DNA of 64,000 nucleotides, taken from NCBI RefSeq assembly GCF_900188255.1, contig NZ_FZNS01000001.1, positions 895,954 to 959,953 on the forward strand, read 5' to 3'. The translations under genes and the position numbers were made by a program. The notes beneath the pieces were generated by a model that was not told the origin of the DNA, made no database searches, and worked only from the letters and a program-made list of their open reading frames with translations. The stretch is from Hymenobacter mucosus (GTDB lineage Bacteria; Bacteroidota; Bacteroidia; Cytophagales; Hymenobacteraceae). Positions 1-8,390 of the stretch are shown piece after piece. The stretch's first letter is position 1, and each line of letters opens with the position of its first letter.

Positions 1-508
1 CAAGGCGAGCCGTTACTTGCAGCAGCAGCTCCGCGTCAGTGCGCACCGACAAGCACGCGTAGGCAATCCGATGTTCATGGTCGAAGATGATACTACCCGT
101 ACCCTCCAGAAAGCGGCCCTGAGTTTCGTACGCCGATACATCGTGTACCTGGCGAATATGAAACTGCGCGCCCAGTGCAGCTACAATATCCGAGCGACGC
201 TCGGGGCGGCGGTTGGGAGCACACATGGGGTAGAGCAGCGCAGTGCCATCCGCGTGCAGGGTCAGCCAGTTGTTGGGAAACACGGCGTCGGGCTTTGGAG
301 GCTCGGGCGTGTCCTCGAACACGAGGACCTGCACCCCCTTGCTCCGTAGCGTCAACACGACTCCGTCAAACTCGGCCGCCACCTGGCTTTGCAGGTCCTC
401 CATGCTCAACCCGCTCACCAATTGCTGAAAAGAGTTAGAGGATGCCGTTTCGACGTTGAAGCCGAAGCGGGCGGGACGAACTACAAAAACGGTACTGGCA
501 GATTGCAT
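1..508 (-). CDS. Citrulline/arginine-deiminase-type hydrolase (CtlX-like), 3' part missing
   Basis: The gene runs off the left edge, so only the first 169 residues are visible. It belongs to the guanidino-group-modifying (amidinotransferase/arginine deiminase) superfamily. Visible signatures are PDAVFPNNW at residues 73-81, then H85 and D87 in a HADG motif, an LYPM strand at about 92-95, and EGTGS at 135-139 followed by D143. These match the citrulline-hydrolysing or 'amidinotransferase' family found next to arginine and ornithine catabolism genes. The catalytic cysteine expected near the C-terminus lies outside the window. The ATG at 508 is chosen because the protein then starts directly on the first beta strand (STVFVVRPARFGFN). 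The exact substrate (citrulline, dimethylarginine or another) cannot be told from this half. Confidence 0.8.
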   Translation of the reverse strand, partial: MQSASTVFVVRPARFGFNVETASSNSFQQLVSGLSMEDLQSQVAAEFDGVVLTLRSKGVQVLVFEDTPEPPKPDAVFPNNWLTLHADGTALLYPMCAPNRRPERRSDIVAALGAQFHIRQVHDVSAYETQGRFLEGTGSIIFDHEHRIAYACLSVRTDAELLLQVTARL

Positions 509-637
509 AGAGTAGGGTGGATAGAGACTGATAGGTAGGCAAGAAAACACGCCAACAGCAGAGCAGATGGAAGAAATTTTAGCGCACAATCATCCTGGCG
601 AATGATAGCAACGGGTCCTTCCGTTTTCTCTCTTGTG

Positions 638-1294
638 CTACCCCCCTGCTGGCGCAGAACCAGCCCAGGCAACAACGGCAAATAAGGGGTCGGATACTCC
701 AGCGGGTTGGGGGCTACGGTCGAGGAGTTGGATGGCGTGCCAGCCCCCGGCGGCTTCCAAAAAGCGTTGCACCAGCGCTAGGTGGCCGCGGCTGTCCAGG
801 GCATGCCAGACGGCAATAGCCTTGCTCGGGAAGCACCGGTTGGAAAAGGTAATAACCAAGGGCGCCCCAGGCTTCAGCACCCGGCTTAGCTCGCGCAGTA
901 CCGCTACGGGCTGAGTCAGGTAGTCGATAGAAACGCAAATAGCGGCGCCCGCAAACTCGGCGTCGGCAAATGGCAAGGTGGGCCGCTGATTGAGGTCCTG
1001 CACTACGTAGCTCGTCAGCCGAGGATTAGCACGCAGCTCCGCGTCGTTCATGCCCAGGCCTACCACCCGATGGTAGGCCACTTCCGCCGGCAGGTGGCTA
1101 ATCCAGCTGCTCATCAGGTCTAGCAGAGTGCTACCTGCCGGAAAGTACTCCCGGTATAGCTGCGTAACGGCCTCAATGGCGGCATCGTCTATGTGCGTGA
1201 CGAAGCGCGGAAAGTGGTAGAAGTTTGCGTCCGGAGTTTCGTCTTGGCGGCGGAAGGCACCGGCAGGAAAGTCGGAGGTGGTGTCTTGGTTCAT
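638..1294 (-). CDS. SAM-dependent methyltransferase-like protein (DLMSSW family)
   Basis: A 218-residue protein with a class I methyltransferase fold pattern. In place of the usual DxGxGxG SAM loop it has LLDLMSSWISHLP at residues 57-69. That variant is typical of a widespread methyltransferase type 11 subfamily whose members also share the upstream FVTHIDDAAI block (31-40). A later acidic strand and the LSRVLKPGAPLVITFSNRC segment match the motif region after SAM-binding strand 4. The substrate is unknown. It is not recognisably BioC. It stands alone on the minus strand, between the left-edge gene and a divergent secreted protein. Confidence 0.75.
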   Translation of the reverse strand: MNQDTTSDFPAGAFRRQDETPDANFYHFPRFVTHIDDAAIEAVTQLYREYFPAGSTLLDLMSSWISHLPAEVAYHRVVGLGMNDAELRANPRLTSYVVQDLNQRPTLPFADAEFAGAAICVSIDYLTQPVAVLRELSRVLKPGAPLVITFSNRCFPSKAIAVWHALDSRGHLALVQRFLEAAGGWHAIQLLDRSPQPAGVSDPLFAVVAWAGSAPAGG

Positions 1295-1616
1295 TGGGCG
1301 GGGCAGGGAATAGTGGCGCTTACTTCCCTATACGAGCAGTGGCGAGAGGCGGGCACGCCAGCACGCAACGCAGCTACTTGCCTGTGGGTAGCACTCCAAG
1401 AATGGTGGCTGGGCGGGCTCATCTTCCGTCTTTTAACGACGGTTGCCGGCTTCAAACCTCCGCGCGAGTTGACGCCAGCTTCCCGGTCAGCTTCTGATAA
1501 GCAAGGAGTAGTATACAGCCGTGTTCTGCTCGCGGGCGGGTATTATACAGTAGAAATTCCCGTTATCTTGGGGCCTCACGCTACTCCTAATTGTATCGCT
1601 AATTTTTGTGTCAGTT
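1295..1616. other. Divergent intergenic region
   Basis: About 320 bases between the methyltransferase start and the secreted protein at 1617. The only signal I can support is the -7-like element at 1564-1570, listed separately. No small gene or clear hairpin was seen. Confidence 0.5.
1564..1570 (+). promoter_or_regulatory. Bacteroidota -7-like element (TATCTTG)
   Basis: TATCTTG followed by GGGGCC, 46 bases upstream of the ATG at 1617. It fits the TAnnTTTG-type -7 element of the Bacteroidota housekeeping sigma factor and the recurring form seen elsewhere in this window. No convincing -33 TTTG is present at the expected spacing. Confidence 0.4.
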
Positions 1617-2336
1617 ATGCGTCTTTCTGCCCTACTCCTGCCCGTACTGGTGGCTACTGCCCAACTTGCCCAAGCGCAGCAGGCCAGCCCCGAGCAGTCC
1701 GGCGCGGCCGGCCAATCCAACCTGGATGCCTTGGCTACCGGTGCTCCGGCCCCGCTGTATTTAGGCCGCAACGATGGCGTAGTGGGAAACCCTTACGTGG
1801 ATGCACGCTGGCTGCCCGGGCAGCTGACTACCAAGAATAACACGCCCCTGGCAGTGGTACCGCTCAAGTATGACGTATTCAACCACCGCATTCTGATGCG
1901 CAAACACGGCACTACTGACTCGCTACAGCTCGATGACCGGTACGTGACCAGTTTTACCTTGCAGGTGCCGGCGGCGAGTGGCATGCCTGCCCGGCAGCGG
2001 ACCTTTCGGCGGTTCACGGAAGCACCTCTCCCGAATCAGAGCAGCGACTTTGTGGAAGTATTACACACCGGGCGCTATGAGCTGCTAAAGCACTACGTTA
2101 TGCACGTGCGCAAAGCCCCGGCCCACACGGGCTACGGCGTGGAAAGCAAGGGTGCCGAACTGGAGGACAAAAGTGAATACTTTCTGCGGCGGCCCAACGC
2201 TCAACTTGTTCCCGTTAAGCTAACCAGTAAGAGCATACTAGCAGCGGCCCCGGATTTGGCTAGCGCGCTTAAAAGTGCCTCGCCCAAAACCGAGCTAGAA
2301 TGGACCAACGCCCTGCAGCTTGCCGACCCTCGCTAA
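1617..2336 (+). CDS. Secreted hypothetical protein
   Basis: A 239-residue protein with an N-terminal signal peptide (MRLSALLLPVLVATAQLAQAQ) and a predicted cleavage after AQA. The mature part is polar, with alternating beta-type segments (for example VVPLKYDVFNHRIL and YVTSFTLQVPA) and no motif I recognise. The ATG at 1617 is preferred over the in-frame GTG at 1608 because the signal peptide then starts at its charged n-region. It is probably periplasmic or envelope associated. It faces the MFS transporter gene convergently, with 74 bases between them. Confidence 0.7.
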   Translation: MRLSALLLPVLVATAQLAQAQQASPEQSGAAGQSNLDALATGAPAPLYLGRNDGVVGNPYVDARWLPGQLTTKNNTPLAVVPLKYDVFNHRILMRKHGTTDSLQLDDRYVTSFTLQVPAASGMPARQRTFRRFTEAPLPNQSSDFVEVLHTGRYELLKHYVMHVRKAPAHTGYGVESKGAELEDKSEYFLRRPNAQLVPVKLTSKSILAAAPDLASALKSASPKTELEWTNALQLADPR

Positions 2337-2410
2337 ATTCTCCCGGCTGATTTGCCGACCACTATGCTAGGCAGCAGAAGTGGTCATGGCGCCCCATCGG
2401 GACGGGTGTT

Positions 2411-3667
2411 TTAGTGGCTGCCAGCAAGGGCTTCTTTCCGGCCTGTTCCAGTTTCGCGCAACAGCAGCCCCGCCAGGAGAGCCAAGCTGGTAGTACCAAC
2501 CCAGAAGAAGCCACCGGTGTGAAAGTGAGCAACTGGGTCGGTGGCGCTTCCGAGGGTTTGCCCGTACAACCGCGCAAACAGAGGGCCGAGTACGGCCGTC
2601 ACGCCAAAGGTGAGAAAGTTCATAGCTCCGGTGGCACTACCTTTCACGTGGTCAGGATTGGCTTCTTTGATGATGGAATACGGAATCATGGCCGCTCCGG
2701 AAGCCACGCCAAAGAGGAAAAGACTGACGTACAGGGGCATGACATTGGGCAAGTACAGCTCCTGTAAGCCCATGAGAATCATGCCAGCGGCCCCGGCAAA
2801 CAGGACTGGCTTGCGGCGGCCCAACCGGTCGGCAGCCCACCCTAGCAGCGGGCAGCCAACTACCCAACCCAGGGGCACCATGGAGCACGCCCATGCCGCT
2901 GCCTCGAAGCTCATTTTCTGATCTTGCTGCAAGGACGCTACGCCCCAGTTCATGGCGAAGATGGTAGTAGGAGCAAACAGCAGACCCGCAATCAGACCGC
3001 ACAGGTAAGACTGTGAATTGCTAAATACAATCTTATAGGGCTGCAGCAGCCCCGTGCTGGGCGCTACTGGCTGGGCTTGGGTGGGCGCATCATTTGGCGT
3101 GACGAAATACAAGGCCAGCCCCGTAGCAAGGTTGGCCAGGCCCATCACTAACCAGTAGGTGCGAACATCGAAGCCTCCGTGAATTAGCGGACCCGCCAGT
3201 GACTGGCCCAGGGCGCCCCCCAGCATGCCCAAGCACTGCGTAGCGCCAATGGCCGTAGCCAAAGACCGAGCCTGAAACCCGCGCGAGGCCAAGTACACCG
3301 AGCCGGTGAAGGCAACTGCCGAGCCCGCTCCTTGTAGCAAGCGCCCACTATTGCCGGCTACCGTGCCGGGCACCGCAAACAGCAAACACCCCAGAGCCAC
3401 AATTGCCACCCCCGTTGGTAAGGCGTATTTGGCTCCCGTCCGGTCTAGGGCAATGCCGGCTACCAGCCCCGCCAAGGAATACGTGTAGTAATACGTACCG
3501 AGAATAGTGCCTACCTCCACATTGCTAACCCCAAACACGCCAGCCAGCTCCGATATCATCACCGCTGGCCCCGAGCGCACAGCGTACTCCAGAAAATAGA
3601 AAATCAGGGAAAACACCCAGGCTATAATGTAGGGCTTGGTGGAGCGGTGGCTTCTAGTTACGTCCAT
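2411..3667 (-). CDS. MFS transporter
   Basis: A 418-residue major facilitator with about 12 hydrophobic segments. The loop 2-3 signature region reads GIALDRTGAKYALPTG (the usual GxLxDRxGRR/K pattern), and the equivalent in the second half is GWAADRLGRRKPVLF. Both support the MFS fold with its internal duplication. The substrate is not evident; the EYAVRSGPAVMISEL start of TM1 resembles the anion/cation symporter-type MFS proteins. No partner enzymes adjoin it, so context gives no clue to the cargo. Confidence 0.85.
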   Translation of the reverse strand: MDVTRSHRSTKPYIIAWVFSLIFYFLEYAVRSGPAVMISELAGVFGVSNVEVGTILGTYYYTYSLAGLVAGIALDRTGAKYALPTGVAIVALGCLLFAVPGTVAGNSGRLLQGAGSAVAFTGSVYLASRGFQARSLATAIGATQCLGMLGGALGQSLAGPLIHGGFDVRTYWLVMGLANLATGLALYFVTPNDAPTQAQPVAPSTGLLQPYKIVFSNSQSYLCGLIAGLLFAPTTIFAMNWGVASLQQDQKMSFEAAAWACSMVPLGWVVGCPLLGWAADRLGRRKPVLFAGAAGMILMGLQELYLPNVMPLYVSLFLFGVASGAAMIPYSIIKEANPDHVKGSATGAMNFLTFGVTAVLGPLFARLYGQTLGSATDPVAHFHTGGFFWVGTTSLALLAGLLLRETGTGRKEALAGSH

Positions 3668-4052
3668 GCAGTAAGGTTAGCTAGTATCTGGGTGCAGCAC
3701 CAGGAGCACTGGCACCCACGCAGCCCGGCGAGGAGCGGCGTAAAGATTGATGTATGGATAGTTACCCGGGCGGCAACCCGATTGTTTTGCTAGTTCTGGT
3801 GTGGCACCCACTCAATCGGAACCTTGGGTGGGTATGGCCCTCACCACAGCAACGCTGTAAAACACCTCTATACAGACTGACTTTCCCTACCGATTTCTCC
3901 CCCCTCTAGCTTGACTACTAAGCTCGACGGCACAACTACCAAGGGGCTATTGCGGTATTACTAGCGGCCCGCAGGCACGCTACTCTTTCTCTAATACGGA
4001 AGCGGCCTGCTCAACCGCCAGTATCATTCGCCTGCCTTCACTGTCTTTGCAT
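3668..4052. other. Divergent intergenic region
   Basis: 385 bases between the MFS gene and the NmrA-type gene. I found no supported ORF, hairpin or exact -7/-33 pair. A TGTCTTTG at 4042-4049 lies only three bases before the next ATG and would need a leaderless start. Confidence 0.4.
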
Positions 4053-4964
4053 ATGCCTGATCAATCTTCTTCTGCTGCGCCCGCTACCGTTGTGCTGGCC
4101 GGCGCCACCGGGGCCCTTGGCCTGCTCATTGCCCACCACCTACGCCAGCGGGGTGCCACCGTACGGGCGCTCATCCGCCCCGCATCCATCCATAAGGCCG
4201 AAGCTGAATCCTTACGCGTGCAAGGTGTGGAAGTAGTAGCCGTAGACTACAACAGCCTCCCTGACCTAACCCAAGCCTGCGCCGAAGCCGCTTGCGTTGT
4301 ATCGGCCCTATCGGGGCTGCGCGATACTATTGTGGATACGCAAACGCGGCTGCTTGATGCAGCCGTAGCAGCCGGCGTACCGCGCTTCATTCCTTCCGAT
4401 TATTCTGCCGACTTCACGAAGCTGCCCGAGGGCTCCAACCGCAATTTCGACCTGCGCCGAGAGTTTCAGCAGCGGCTCGATCAGGCCCCTATTCAGGCCA
4501 CCTCCATTCTCAACGGCATGTTCATGGATCTGCTGAAAGGCCAAGCCCCGGTTATCCTGCCAGGCCCGCACCGGGTAGTGTATTGGGGCGACGCCGATCA
4601 GCCCCTGGATTTTACAACGATGGTGGATACGGCCAACTTCACGGCCGCCGCGGCCCTCGATCCTACCACGCCCCGCTACCTGCGCGTAGCTGGTGAGGTA
4701 GCCAGTATTCGTGAACTGCAAGCAATTGCCAGCGCCGCTCTGGGGCATCCTTTCATGCTCTTTCGGGCGGGCAGCTTGGGCACCCTTGCGACCATGATAA
4801 AGGTGACGCGCACCCTAATGCCCGCCCCCAACGAGATATTTCCGCCTTGGCAGGGCATGCAGTACTTGCACAACATGCTTAGCGGCGTGGCGAAGTTAGA
4901 CCGCCTAGACAACGCTCGCTACCCCGATATTCGGTACACAAAGGTGGGCGAGATACTGGGCTAG
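4053..4964 (+). CDS. NmrA-family NAD(P)-binding reductase
   Basis: A 303-residue atypical short-chain dehydrogenase. The N-terminal dinucleotide motif is VVLAGATGALGLLIAHHL (a GxxGxxG Rossmann loop), followed by a basic VRALIRP segment that suggests preference for NADPH. FIPSDYSADFTK matches the conserved FxPSxFGxD block of the NmrA / isoflavone- and aromatic-alcohol-reductase group. The ATG at 4053 is used instead of the TTG two codons earlier. The substrate is unknown. The gene ends convergently with the alcohol dehydrogenase; a perfect palindrome separates them. Confidence 0.8.
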   Translation: MPDQSSSAAPATVVLAGATGALGLLIAHHLRQRGATVRALIRPASIHKAEAESLRVQGVEVVAVDYNSLPDLTQACAEAACVVSALSGLRDTIVDTQTRLLDAAVAAGVPRFIPSDYSADFTKLPEGSNRNFDLRREFQQRLDQAPIQATSILNGMFMDLLKGQAPVILPGPHRVVYWGDADQPLDFTTMVDTANFTAAAALDPTTPRYLRVAGEVASIRELQAIASAALGHPFMLFRAGSLGTLATMIKVTRTLMPAPNEIFPPWQGMQYLHNMLSGVAKLDRLDNARYPDIRYTKVGEILG

Positions 4965-5042
4965 CCCGCACGCTTTCACGCCACGAAAAGCTGTAAACTG
5001 CTGCTAGGCTATAGCAGCTCGCTAACCCTGGCTGTACCATTA

Positions 5043-5080
5043 CAAAAGAGCCGGACCGTAGCTACGGTCCGGCTCTTTTG
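5043..5080. terminator. Bidirectional terminator, perfect 38-base palindrome
   Basis: The two 19-base halves are exact reverse complements. GC-rich in the middle (GAGCCGGACCGTAG), the palindrome is flanked by CAAAA on the left and TTTTG on the right, so the transcript has a U-run in either direction. It lies between convergent genes ending at 4964 and 5103, as expected for a shared intrinsic terminator. Confidence 0.85.
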
Positions 5081-5102
5081 TGGTACTAGCTCGCGTAGCG
5101 TG

Positions 5103-6116
5103 CTATCCTACTTGCACGACAATCTTACCGAAGTGCGAACCGCTGCCCATGAAGGCCAGGGCTTCCTTTGCTTGGTCGAAGCCGAATGTTTTGCTGATAA
5201 TGGGCTTCAGGTTGTTGCGGTCAAAGGCCGTGAACAGGTCAGATAGCATTTGGGTGCTTCCCACGTAAATGCCTTGCAACCGCTGGGTGTTAATTGGCAG
5301 CATGCCTAGGTTGGGAGCTTCATCGTTGGGGCCACCTACTGCCCCAATCTGGAAGATGGTGCCGCCGGGCTGTAAGGCTTTGATGGAGCGCGCCAATTGG
5401 CCGGCCACCTCCACTACGTAGGTTGCCCCGCGCCCCTGGGTTAGGGTACGAACTTCCTCTTCCCAATTGGGAGTAGTTTTGTAGTTGATGAGCTGATCGG
5501 CTCCCAAGGCCTGAGCCTGGGCTAACTTTTCATCAGAGCTCGACGTGATGATGGTTTGCGCGCCCATCAGTTTGGCTAGCTGCAAGCCAAAGATGGAAAC
5601 GCCGCCAGTGCCTTGCAGCAGCACCGTATCGGTGGGGCGCAGTTGGGCCGCCACTATCAAGGAATGCCAGGCCGTAACGCCCGCACATGGGAAAGCGGCA
5701 GCTTCTTCAAAGGAAAAAGAGTCGGGCACTTTTACCACGGCGGCTTCCGGGAAGCTCACGTATTCTGCCAGTACCCCATCGGTGCTGCCACCCAAGGAGC
5801 GAGCCGTCTTATCAGTCGAGAAAGCCCCATCGTGCCAGTCGGGAAAGAAGTTGACGGCTACCCTGTCGCCGGGCTGAAACTTGGTAACGCTAGTGCCCAC
5901 TTCCGTCACCACTCCGGCGGCGTCGCTGAAGGGAATAAAGGGCAGCTTCTCGCCCGGATAGCCAAACCAGCCGTTGGCAAGAGCCCAGTCGCGGAAGTTG
6001 AGAGAAACAGCCTTCACCTGAATTTTTACCTCGTGGTCGTACACGATGGGCTCATCGTAGTCACCGAGTTTGAAGTTTTCCAGGCTTTTGGGGGCGTGCA
6101 GCTTATATGCTTTCAT
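5103..6116 (-). CDS. Zinc-independent medium-chain alcohol dehydrogenase / quinone oxidoreductase-like
   Basis: A 337-residue medium-chain dehydrogenase/reductase. The GroES-like N-terminal part contains LNFRDWALANG and a SDAAGVVTEVG loop. The nucleotide fold carries VLLQGTGGVSIFGLQLAKLMGA, the AxGGVG-type motif. The cysteines that ligate catalytic and structural zinc in classical ADHs are absent, which points to the zinc-independent branch. The ATG at 6116 is chosen because the upstream in-frame segment is non-homologous and the protein then starts MKAYKLH, the usual family start. The natural substrate is unknown. Confidence 0.8.
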   Translation of the reverse strand: MKAYKLHAPKSLENFKLGDYDEPIVYDHEVKIQVKAVSLNFRDWALANGWFGYPGEKLPFIPFSDAAGVVTEVGTSVTKFQPGDRVAVNFFPDWHDGAFSTDKTARSLGGSTDGVLAEYVSFPEAAVVKVPDSFSFEEAAAFPCAGVTAWHSLIVAAQLRPTDTVLLQGTGGVSIFGLQLAKLMGAQTIITSSSDEKLAQAQALGADQLINYKTTPNWEEEVRTLTQGRGATYVVEVAGQLARSIKALQPGGTIFQIGAVGGPNDEAPNLGMLPINTQRLQGIYVGSTQMLSDLFTAFDRNNLKPIISKTFGFDQAKEALAFMGSGSHFGKIVVQVG

Positions 6117-6662
6117 AATGCAGTACAAAAAGTGCGTAAGGCCCCAACAACCTACACCCACAGCCGATTGTTCTGGCGCCCCTCCCTTGCCGCAATTGCC
6201 TTCATGGGTTCTAGGCCCTCAGAAAGCGAAGTATTTTCGACCCGCACTACTGAAAGCAAGGGCCATGCTCCCACCCAAGCACTAGGTTCGCAAGTTACTG
6301 ATGGTGTGCTCACTATCTAACTTACAAAAGCTACTTATAGGAGGATGGCTTACGGGAGGTCATTATCCTACTACCCCTTACCCATAATAGAAGTAACCAG
6401 AATATTCCGGCACTTATATAGGCATACTAGCCAGCCGTGTCCATCAGCAGATTTAGTATTATAAGTCTGACAATCAATTATTTACAATGCATATTAACTC
6501 AACTATAAACACATAAGCAAGCTCAACCAGTATAAAATTAACAAGATTTTTTTATCAGAATTTGGGTTACTTCTTTCCAATTCCAGGTATACAGGGTGAA
6601 TCTGACCACAACCTAAGGCAGAAACATACTTATTCTTACTCACCCACTCATCAACCTACACC
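6117..6662. other. Long divergent intergenic region, AT-rich from about 6340
   Basis: 546 bases. From about 6340 to 6600 the sequence is clearly richer in A/T than the rest of the window, with runs such as ATTTTTTTATC. No ORF, RNA gene or exact promoter consensus could be supported. It probably holds promoters for the flanking divergent genes. Confidence 0.4.
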
Positions 6663-7088
6663 ATGAAAAAGGTTCTGTTTTTAGCTCTGGCTGCGGCCTC
6701 TTTATCTTTCACATCTTGCGGCGGCGGTAGCGGCAGCGAAGGCAGCGGTAGCGAAGGCACCAGCACTAGCGGCTCTGGCACCGGCTCGATGGAAGGTACC
6801 AGCGATGGTAGCATGAACGACGGCAGCATGAGCAGCGACACGAGCATGAGCGGCAGCGGTGCTGGCAGCATGAACGGTGCTGGCACTACTTCCGGCTCGG
6901 ACGCTACTGGCACCACGGCTGGCACTACCACTACTGGCTCTACTACTACCGGCACTACCGATGGCAGCACGACTACCGGCAGCACGGCTGGCGGCACGAA
7001 CACTACTGGGGGTACCACGGCTGGCGGCACTACCGCTGGTGGCACCACGGCTGGTGGTACCACTGCTGGCAGCACTACGGCTCAGTAA
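6663..7088 (+). CDS. Gly/Ser/Thr-rich low-complexity lipoprotein
   Basis: A 141-residue protein that starts with a lipoprotein signal peptide (MKKVLFLALAAASLSFTSC, lipobox Cys19). After it, almost every residue is Gly, Ser, Thr, Ala, Asp, Glu, Met or Asn. The first half is GS-rich with GSM repeats; the last third is GGTT/AGGTTA repeats. No folded domain is visible. It would be an acylated, flexible chain anchored in the outer or inner membrane; its role is unknown. The signal peptide, a clean start and a strong terminator 26 bases after the stop argue that it is a real gene. Confidence 0.75.
   Translation: MKKVLFLALAAASLSFTSCGGGSGSEGSGSEGTSTSGSGTGSMEGTSDGSMNDGSMSSDTSMSGSGAGSMNGAGTTSGSDATGTTAGTTTTGSTTTGTTDGSTTTGSTAGGTNTTGGTTAGGTTAGGTTAGGTTAGSTTAQ
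7008..7082 (+). repeat. Five 15-base tandem repeats coding GGTTA
   Basis: Five in-frame 15-base units coding Gly-Gly-Thr-Thr-Ala (the last is Gly-Ser-Thr-Thr-Ala) at the 3' end of the lipoprotein gene. Codon choice varies between units, so the array is not a very recent expansion. Confidence 0.8.
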
Positions 7089-7114
7089 TCGAGCCCATTA
7101 TTGCTTGCTTATAC

Positions 7115-7144
7115 AAAAAGCCCCTCCGCATGGAGGGGCTTTTT
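7115..7144 (+). terminator. Intrinsic terminator after the low-complexity lipoprotein
   Basis: A perfect 13-base-pair stem (AAAAAGCCCCTCC / GGAGGGGCTTTTT) with a GCAT loop; the T-run is part of the right arm. It follows the lipoprotein stop by 26 bases. Confidence 0.9.
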
Positions 7145-7249
7145 ACGTGTAGGCCCACCGTCGTTAGCTCCTGGAATCCTCGTTTCTTCCATGAACTTCC
7201 GCGCTACGGTTGACCAAGTTCTAGTTGCGTGCGTATGCCGGGTAATAGT

Positions 7250-8263
7250 ATGTACTCCCAATTACTAAACCGGATGAAAAAAGTAGCCTTTGGCGTCACG
7301 CAGCTGCAGATTCAACGCTTCGTAAACGTATATTTTGTAGAAACTGGAACGGCCGGCGGATGGGTGCTGGTAGATACTGGCCTCCCCGGCTCGGAGAAGG
7401 ATATCATTGCCGCTGCCGACGAGATATTCTACCCTGGCACCCACCCCGAAGCCATTATTCTCACGCACGGCCACATGGACCACGCGGGCTCGGCACAGGC
7501 TTTAGCCGAGCACTGGAAAGTGCCAATTCTGGCTCACCCGCTGGAGTTACCCTTCCTGACGGCCAAAGCCGTGTACCCCCCCGCCGACCCAACGGTAGAA
7601 AACGGCGGCTCGCTGGCCTTTGTGGCCCGATTCTTCCCGCCCCAGTCGTTTCAGCTGAGCGACTACGTCCAGGCCCTGCCCACGGCTGACACTGAAGTTC
7701 CGTTCCTACCCGACTGGCGCTGGCTGCACGTACCGGGCCACGCGCCAGGTCAGGTGGCTTTGTTCCGCGAGCAAGACCGTACCCTACTCGGGGCCGATGC
7801 TTTTGCCACGTCCAACCACGAATCGGTACCTTCCCTGCTGTTGCAACTCCCCAAAATCAGCGTAGCGGGGGCTCCGTTCAACTATAACTGGCAGCAAGTG
7901 CGCGAGTCGGTGCAACAGTTGGCAGCCCTGCGCCCGGAGGCCATTGGCTGCGGACACGGCCCGGTTATTACAGGTGCCGAAGCCGCTACCGGCCTGCAAG
8001 AACTTGCGGACAACTTCCCTATGCCTACCAAAGGACGCTACGTGCAAGACCCTGCCCGCACCGACGAAAACGGTGTGGCGTACCTGCCCACCGCCGCTCC
8101 CGATCCGCTCCGGACCAAGCTCACCATTGCGGCCGTGAGCTTTGGCGCTTTGGTAGGAGTAGCACTGCTCATCAAAAAGCAGAAAGCCCACAAGCAAAAC
8201 GACTACCCCAAGAAGCACCCCGATGAGCCCCGTAATCCTCGCACGGGAAAGTCGCCGGAATAA
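7250..8263 (+). CDS. MBL-fold metallo-hydrolase with C-terminal membrane segment
   Basis: About 337 residues. The metallo-beta-lactamase signature THGHMDH lies near residues 72-78. Further metal ligands are present in the LHVPGHAPG, LLGADAF and CGHGPVI segments, so the binuclear site looks intact. After the hydrolase domain there is one hydrophobic segment (TIAAVSFGALVGVALL) followed by a strongly basic tail, which suggests membrane anchoring. Three starts are possible: ATG 7235, 7250 or 7274. I chose 7250 because a -7-like TAGTTG lies at 7222-7227. The substrate is unknown. Confidence 0.8.
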   Translation: MYSQLLNRMKKVAFGVTQLQIQRFVNVYFVETGTAGGWVLVDTGLPGSEKDIIAAADEIFYPGTHPEAIILTHGHMDHAGSAQALAEHWKVPILAHPLELPFLTAKAVYPPADPTVENGGSLAFVARFFPPQSFQLSDYVQALPTADTEVPFLPDWRWLHVPGHAPGQVALFREQDRTLLGADAFATSNHESVPSLLLQLPKISVAGAPFNYNWQQVRESVQQLAALRPEAIGCGHGPVITGAEAATGLQELADNFPMPTKGRYVQDPARTDENGVAYLPTAAPDPLRTKLTIAAVSFGALVGVALLIKKQKAHKQNDYPKKHPDEPRNPRTGKSPE

Positions 8264-8390
8264 GCACCACGCTACCGCTCAAGCATAGCCGAACGACGCA
8301 GGCCCTACCAGTACCAACCGACCAAGAGCAATTTACGGCGGTGGTATTGGTAGGGGCTGCGTTGCTCGGTTTTAGCTGCTACTGGAAATG

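Noticed and set aside
638..1294. Possible BioC (malonyl-ACP methyltransferase) for the biotin locus
   Set aside because: The SAM loop is the DLMSSW variant, not the BioC pattern, and the gene is 13 kb from bioB on the other strand.
6656..7075. A Pro/Val-repeat frame antisense to the low-complexity lipoprotein
   Set aside because: It is forced by the repeat on the other strand (Gly/Thr codons read backward give Pro/Val). The sense frame has a signal peptide and terminator; this one has neither.
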